Assembly (NCBI RefSeq): GCF_032854445.1 | Contig: NC_088300.1 | Span: 9,674,001-9,734,000, forward strand | From: Liolophura sinensis | Lineage: Eukaryota; Mollusca; Polyplacophora; Chitonida; Chitonidae | Length of the DNA: 60,000 bases | Direction of reading: 5' to 3' | Part shown: piece after piece, positions 54,111 to 60,000 of the stretch | Numbering within the stretch: position 1 is the stretch's first letter | Layout of the letters: each line of letters starts with the position of its first letter | Notes under the pieces: generated by a model | Told to the model about the DNA's origin: nothing | Seen by the model: only the letters and a program-made list of their open reading frames with translations | The model's database searches: none | Position numbers and translations under genes: made by a program

Positions 54111-57100
54111 GTGTGGGCGGGGCATTATGTCTGGTATCTGGTCAGCCCGGCATCAGTATACTGTGACTAGGTGGGGCATCATGTCTGGTATCTGGTCAGC
54201 CCGGTGTCGGTACACTGTGACTAGGTGGGCATCATGTTTGGTATCTGGTCAGCCCGGTGTCAGTATACTGTGACTAGGTGGGCATTATATCTGGTATCTG
54301 GTCAGCCCGGTGTCAGTATACTGTGACTAGGTGGGGCATCATGCCTGGTCAGCCCGGTGTCAGTATACTGTGACTAGATGGGGCATTATGTCTGCTATCT
54401 GATCAGCCCGGTGTCAGTACACTGTGACTAGGTGGGCATCATGTTTGGTATCTGGTCAGCCCAGCGTCGGTATACTGTGACTAGGTGGGGCATTATGTCT
54501 GGTATCTGGTCAGTCCCGTGTCAGTACACTGTGGCTATGTGGGGCATCATGTCTGGTATCTGGTCAGCCCGGTGTCAGTACACTGTGACTAGGTGGGCAT
54601 CATGTTTGGTATCTGGTCAGCCCGGTGTCAGTATACTGTGACTAGGTGGGGCATTATGTCTGGTATCTGGTCAGCCCGGTGTCAGTATACTGTGGCTATG
54701 TGGGGCATCATGTCTGGTATCTGGTCAGCCCGGTGTCAGTACACTGTGACTAGGTGGGCATCATGTTTGGTATCTGGTCAGCCCGGTGTCAGTATACTGT
54801 GACTAGGTGGGGCATTATGTCTGGTATCTGGTCAGCCCGGTGTCAGTATACTGTGACTAGGTGGGCATCATGCCTGGTCAGCCCGGTGTCAGTACACTGT
54901 GACTAGGTGGGGCATCATGTCTGGTATCTGGTCAGCCCGGTGTCAGTATACCGTGACTGGGTGGGGCATTATGTTTGGTATCTGGTCAGCCCGGTGTCAG
55001 TATACTGTGACTAGGTGGGCATCATGTTTGGTATCTGGTCAGCCCGGTGTCAGTACACTGTGACTAGGTGGGGCATCATGCCTGGTCAGCCCGGTGTCAG
55101 TATACTGTGACTAGGTGGGCATCATGCCTGGTCAGCCCGGTGTCAGTACACTGTGACTAGATGGGCATCATGTCTGGTATCTGGTCAGCCCGGTGTCAGT
55201 ATAATGTGACTGGGAAGGGCATCATGTCTGGTATCTGGTCAGCCCGGTGTCAGTACACTGTGACTAGGTGGGGCATCATGCCTGGTCAGCCCGGTGTCAG
55301 TATACTGTGACTAGGTGGGCATCATGCCTGGTCAGCCCGGTGTCAGTACACTGTGACTAGATGGGCATCATGTCTGGTATCTGGTCAGCCCGGTGTCAGT
55401 ATAATGTGACTGGGAAGGGCATCATGTCTGGTATCTGGTCAGCTCGGTGTCAGTACACTGTGACTAGGTGGGCATCATGTCTGGTATCTGGTCAGCCCGG
55501 TGTCAGTACACTGTGACTAGGTGGGCATCATGTTTGGTATCTGGTCAGCCCGGTGTCAGTATACTGTGACTAGGTGGGGCATTATGTCTGGTATCTGGTC
55601 AGCCCGGTGTCAGTATACTGTGGCTATGTGGGGCATCATGTCTGGTATCTGGTCAGCCCGGTGTCAGTACACTGTGACTAGGTGGGCATCATGTTTGGTA
55701 TCTGGTCAGCCCGGTGTCAGTACACTGTGACTAGGTGGGCATCATGTCTGGTATCTGGTCAGCCCGGTGTCAGTACACTGTGACTAGGTGGGCATCATGT
55801 TTGGTATCTGGTCAGCCCGGTGTCAGTATACTGTGACTAGGTGGGGCATTATGTCTGGTATCTGGTCAGCCCGGTGTCAGTATACTGTGGCTATGTGGGG
55901 CATCATGTCTGGTATCTGGTCAGCCCGGTGTCAGTACACTGTGACTAGGTGGGCATCATGTTTGGTATCTGGTCAGCCCGGTGTCGGTATACTGTGACTA
56001 GGTGGGGCATTATGTCTGGTATCTGGTCAGCCCGGTGTCAGTACACTGTGACTAGGTGGGGCATCATGTCTGGTATCTGGTCAGCCCGGTGTCAGTATAC
56101 CGTGACTGGGTGGGGCATTATGTTTGGTATCTGGTCAGCCCGGTGTCAGTATACTGTGACTAGGTGGGCATCATGTTTGGTATCTGGTCAGCCCGGTGTC
56201 AGTACACTGTGACTAGGTGGGGCATCATGCCTGGTCAGCCCGGTGTCAGTACACTGTGACTAGGTGGGGCATCATTTCTGGTATCTGGTCAGCCCGGTGT
56301 CAGTATACCGTGATTGGGTGGGGCATTATGTTTGGTATCTGGTCAGCCCGGTGTCAGTATACTGTGACTAGGTGGGCATCATGTTTGGTATCTGGTCAGC
56401 CCGGTGTCAGTATACTGTGACTAGGTGGGCACCATGTCTGGTATCTGGTCAGCCCGGTGTCAGTATACCGTGACTGGGTGGGGCATTATGTTTGGTATCT
56501 GGTCAGCCCGGTGTCAGTATACTGTGACTAGGTGGGCATCATGTCTGGTATCTGGTCAGCCCGGTGTCGGTATACTGTGACTAGGTGGGGCATTATGTCT
56601 GGTATCTGGTCAGCCCGGTGTCAGTATACTGTGACTAGGTGGGCATCATGCCTGGTCAGCCCGGTGTCAGTACACTGTGACTAGGTGGGGCATTATGTTT
56701 GGTATCTGGTCAGCCCGGTGTCAGTATACTGTGACTAGGTGGGCATCATATTTCGTATCTGGTCAGCCCGGTGTCAGTACACTGTGACTAGGTGGGGCAT
56801 CATGCCTGGTCAGCCCGGTGTCAGTATACTGTGACTAGGTGGGCATCATGCCTGGTCAGCCCGGTGTCAGTACACTGTGACTAGATGGGCATCATGTCTG
56901 GTATCTGGTCAGCCCGGTGTCAGTATAATGTGACTGGGAAGGGCATCATGTCTGGTATCTGGTCAGCCCGGTGTCAGTACACTGTGACTAGGTGGGGCAT
57001 CATGCCTGGTCAGCCCGGTGTCAGTATACTGTGACTAGGTGGGCATCATGCCTGGTCAGCCCGGTGTCAGTACACTGTGACTAGATGGGCATCATGTCTG

Positions 57101-60000
57101 GTATCTGGTCAGCCCGGTGTCAGTATAATGTGACTGGGAAGGGCATCATGTCTGGTATCTGGTCAGCTCGGTGTCAGTACACTGTGACTAGGTGGGCATC
57201 ATGTCTGGTATCTGGTCAGCCCGGTGTCAGTACACTGTGACTAGATGGGCATCATGTCTGGTATCTGGTCAGCCCGGTGTCAGTACACTGTGACTAGGTG
57301 GGCATCATGTTTGGTATCTGGTCAGCCGGTGTCAGTACACTGTGACTAGGTGGGCATCATGTCTGGTATCTGGTCAGCCCGGTGTCAGTACACTGTGACT
57401 AGGTGGGCATCATGTTTGGTATCTGGTCAGCCCGGTGTCAGTATACTGTGACTAGGTGGGGCATTATGTCTGGTATCTGGTCAGCCCGGTGTCAGTATAC
57501 TGTGGCTATGTGGGGCATCATGTCTGGTATCTGGTCAGCCCGGTGTCAGTACACTGTGACTAGGTGGGCATCATGTTTGGTATCTGGTCAGCCCGGTGTC
57601 AGTATACTGTGACTAGGTGGGGCATTATGTCTGGTATCTGGTCAGCCCGGTGTCAGTACACTGTGACTAGGTGGGGCATCATGTCTGGTATCTGGTCAGC
57701 CCGGTGTCAGTAAACCGTGACTGGGTGGGGCATTATGTTTGGTATCTGGTCAGCCCGGTGTCAGTATACTGTGACTAGGTGGGCATCATGTTTGGTATCT
57801 GGTCAGCCCGGTGTCAGTACACTGTGACTAGGTGGGGCATCATGCCTGGTCAGCCCGGTGTCAGTACACTGTGACTAGGTGGGGCATCATGTCTGGTATC
57901 TGGTCAGCCCGGGTGTCAGTATACCGTGATTGGGTGGGGCATTATGTTTGGTATCTGGTCAGCCCGGTGTCAGTATACTGTGACTAGGTGGGCATCATGT
58001 TTGGTATCTGGTCAGCCCGGTGTCAGTATACTGTGACTAGGTGGGCACCATGTCTGGTATCTGGTCAGCCCGGTGTCAGTATACCGTGACTGGGTGGGGC
58101 ATTATGTTTGGTATCTGGTCAGCCCGGTGTCAGTATACTGTGACTAGGTGGGCATCATGTCTGGTATCTGGTCAGCCCCGGTGTCGGTATACTGTGACTA
58201 GGTGGGGCATTATGTCTGGTATCTGGTCAGCCCGGTGTCAGTATACTGTGACTAGGTGGGCATCATGCCTGGTCAGCCCGGTGTCAGTACACTGTGACTA
58301 GGTGGGCATCATGTTTGGTATCTGGTCAGCCCGGTGTCAGTATAATGTGACTGGGAAGGACATTATGTCTGGTATCTGGTCAGCCCGGTGTCAGTATACT
58401 GTGACTAGGTGGGCATTATGTCTGGTATCTGGTCAGCCCGGTGTCAGTATACTGTGACTAGGTGGGGCATCATGCCTGGTCAGCCCGGTGTCAGTATACT
58501 GTGACTAGGTGGGCATCATGCCTGGTCAGCCCGGCGTCAGTACACTGTGACTAGATGGGCATCATGTCTGGTATCTGGTCAGCCCGGTGTCAGTATAATG
58601 TGACTGGGAAGGGCATCATGTCTGGTATCTGGTCAGCTCGGCGTCAGTATACCGTGACTAGGTGGGCACCATGTCTGGTATCTGGTCAGCCCGGCGTCAG
58701 TATATACTGTGACTAGGTGGGCTTCATGTCTGCTATCTGGTCAGCCCGGTGTCAGTATACTGTGACTAGGTGGGGCATCATGTCTGGTATCTGATCAGCC
58801 GCGTTTCAGTATACTGTGATTAGGTGAGCACCATGTCTGGTATCTGGTCAGCCCGGTGTCAGTGTATTGTGACTAGGTGGGCATCATGTCTGGTATCTGG
58901 TCAGCCCGGTGTCGGTATACTGTGACTAGGTGGGGCATTATGTCTGGTATCTGGTCAGCCCGGTGTCAGTATACTGTGACTAGGTGGGCATCATGCCTGG
59001 TCAGCCCGGTGTCAGTACACTGTGACTAGGTGGGGCATTATGTTTGGTATCTGGTCAGCCCGGTGTCAGTATACTGTGACTAGGTGGGTATCATATTTGG
59101 TATCTGGTCAGCCCGGTGTCAGTACACTGTGACTAGGTGGGGCATCATGCCTGGTCAGCCCGGTGTCAGTATACTGTGACTAGGTGGGCATCATGCCTGG
59201 TCAGCCCGGTGTCAGTACACTGTGACTAGATGGGCATCATGTCTGGTATCTGGTCAGCCCGGTGTCAGTATAATGTGACTGGGAAGGGCATCATGTCTGG
59301 TATCTGGTCAGCCCGGTGTCAGTACACTGTGACTAGGTGGGGCATCATGCCTGGTCAGCCCGGTGTCAGTATACTGTGACTAGGTGGGCATCATGCCTGG
59401 TCAGCCCGGTGTCAGTACACTGTGACTAGATGGGCATCATGTCTGGTATCTGGTCAGCCCGGTGTCAGTATAATGTGACTGGGAAGGGCATCATGTCTGG
59501 TATCTGGTCAGCTCGGTGTCAGTACACTGTGACTAGGTGGGCATCATGTCTGGTATCTGGTCAGCCCGGTGTCAGTACACTGTGACTAGATGGGCATCAT
59601 GTCTGGTATCTGGTCAGCCCGGTGTCAGTACACTGTGACTAGGTGGGCATCATGTTTGGTATCTGGTCAGCCCGGTGTCAGTACACTGTGACTAGGTGGG
59701 CATCATGTCTGGTATCTGGTCAGCCCGGTGTCAGTACACTGTGACTAGGTGGGCATCATGTTTGGTATCTGGTCAGCCGGTGTCAGTATACTGTGACTAG
59801 GTGGGGCATTATGTCTGGTATCTGGTCAGCCCGGTGTCAGTATACTGTGGCTATGTGGGGCATCATGTCTGGTATCTGGTCAGCCCGGTGTCAGTACACT
59901 GTGACTAGGTGGGCATCATGTTTGGTATCTGGTCAGCCCGGTGTCAGTATACTGTGACTAGGTGGGGCATTATGTCTGGTATCTGGTCAGCCCGGTGTCA
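54111..60000. repeat. Satellite array of 46-54-bp monomers with higher-order structure (runs off the window)
   Basis: More than 110 monomers built on 'gtatctggtcagcccggtgt', 'cagtatactgtgactaggtg' and 'ggcatcatgtctg'. Long monomers are 53-54 bp; short ones of about 46 bp lack the 'tctggtat' part. It is G+C-richer than the rest of the window. The marker variant 'tgtgactgggaagggcatc' occurs at 55212, 55412, 56936, 57136, 58606, 59281 and 59481 (a close variant at 58353). The recurring 69-codon frame (GIMFGIWSARCQYTVTRW repeats) reflects the 54-bp long monomer, not a gene. The end is not reached. Confidence 0.96.

Noticed and set aside
54432-58301. Recurring 69-87 codon frames with GIWSARCQYTV repeats
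   Set aside because: They come from the 54-bp satellite monomer being divisible by three. The frames break wherever a 53-bp or 46-bp monomer occurs, and ATG is part of the repeat.
54111-60000. CENP-B box in the satellite
   Set aside because: No monomer contains the TTCG…CGGG spacing that I would need; only a loose 'cccgg' is shared.

Overview
This is a repeat-dense, AT-rich, intron-bearing animal genome window, most likely from a marine lophotrochozoan and probably a mollusc. The main clue is several tRNA-derived SINE types: one with a tail reading like 'aagaatatttcacttatac' on the reverse strand, one ending in a GAGT/ACTC tail next to 'gactgaaaaattgttgag', and one with a CAGT/AATC-type tail. 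I recognise these as repeat types common in molluscs and relatives, but the species is not established. There are no operons, bacterial genes, CRISPR arrays, rRNAs or stand-alone tRNA genes, and I recognise no transposase or reverse transcriptase.

Layout. (1) 0-10.3 kb: one well-supported split gene on the minus strand. Four phase-compatible exons at 10289-10163, 5854-5789, 5180-5047 and 4734-4511 encode a small multi-pass membrane protein resembling TMEM72; at least one exon is missing from my model. Its introns carry SINE pieces, a palindromic MITE-like element, short tandem repeats and (TA)n. (2) 10.9-30 kb: mostly non-coding sequence with a SINE, a 60-bp minisatellite, a 25-bp degenerate repeat, (TA)n blocks tied to SINE tails, a 16-bp GC-rich repeat, and a 48-bp array at 29 kb that is open in all three plus frames. 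A possible first exon at 26448-26603 is weak.

(3) 30.2-48.1 kb: five diverged, rearranged copies of an approximately 3.4-4.4 kb unit. I call its blocks H-G-A-B-C-D, with minisatellites of different period (52, 48 or 59 bp) at the unit junctions. The middle, about 37.4-42.1 kb, is a giant inverted repeat whose arms each contain G, H, a 48-bp array and a short block I, around a C-D-E spacer. SINE insertions with target-site duplications sit in single units and give the relative order of events. Short reading frames persist across several copies, but no intact protein was recognised.

(4) 48-53 kb: low-copy sequence with one SINE, a 46-bp repeat, a perfect 21-bp hairpin, a 200-N assembly gap with duplicated flanks, and a strong G-quadruplex motif. 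(5) 52.95-60 kb and past the window edge: a satellite of approximately 46-54 bp monomers. It has a diverged 95-bp dimeric edge (52.95-54.1 kb) and a homogenised interior with 200-bp, 1.7-kb and 2.3-kb higher-order copying.

The gene and the arrays show no functional connection. The interest lies in how tandem duplication, inversion, minisatellite growth and SINE insertion have built the 30-60 kb region.
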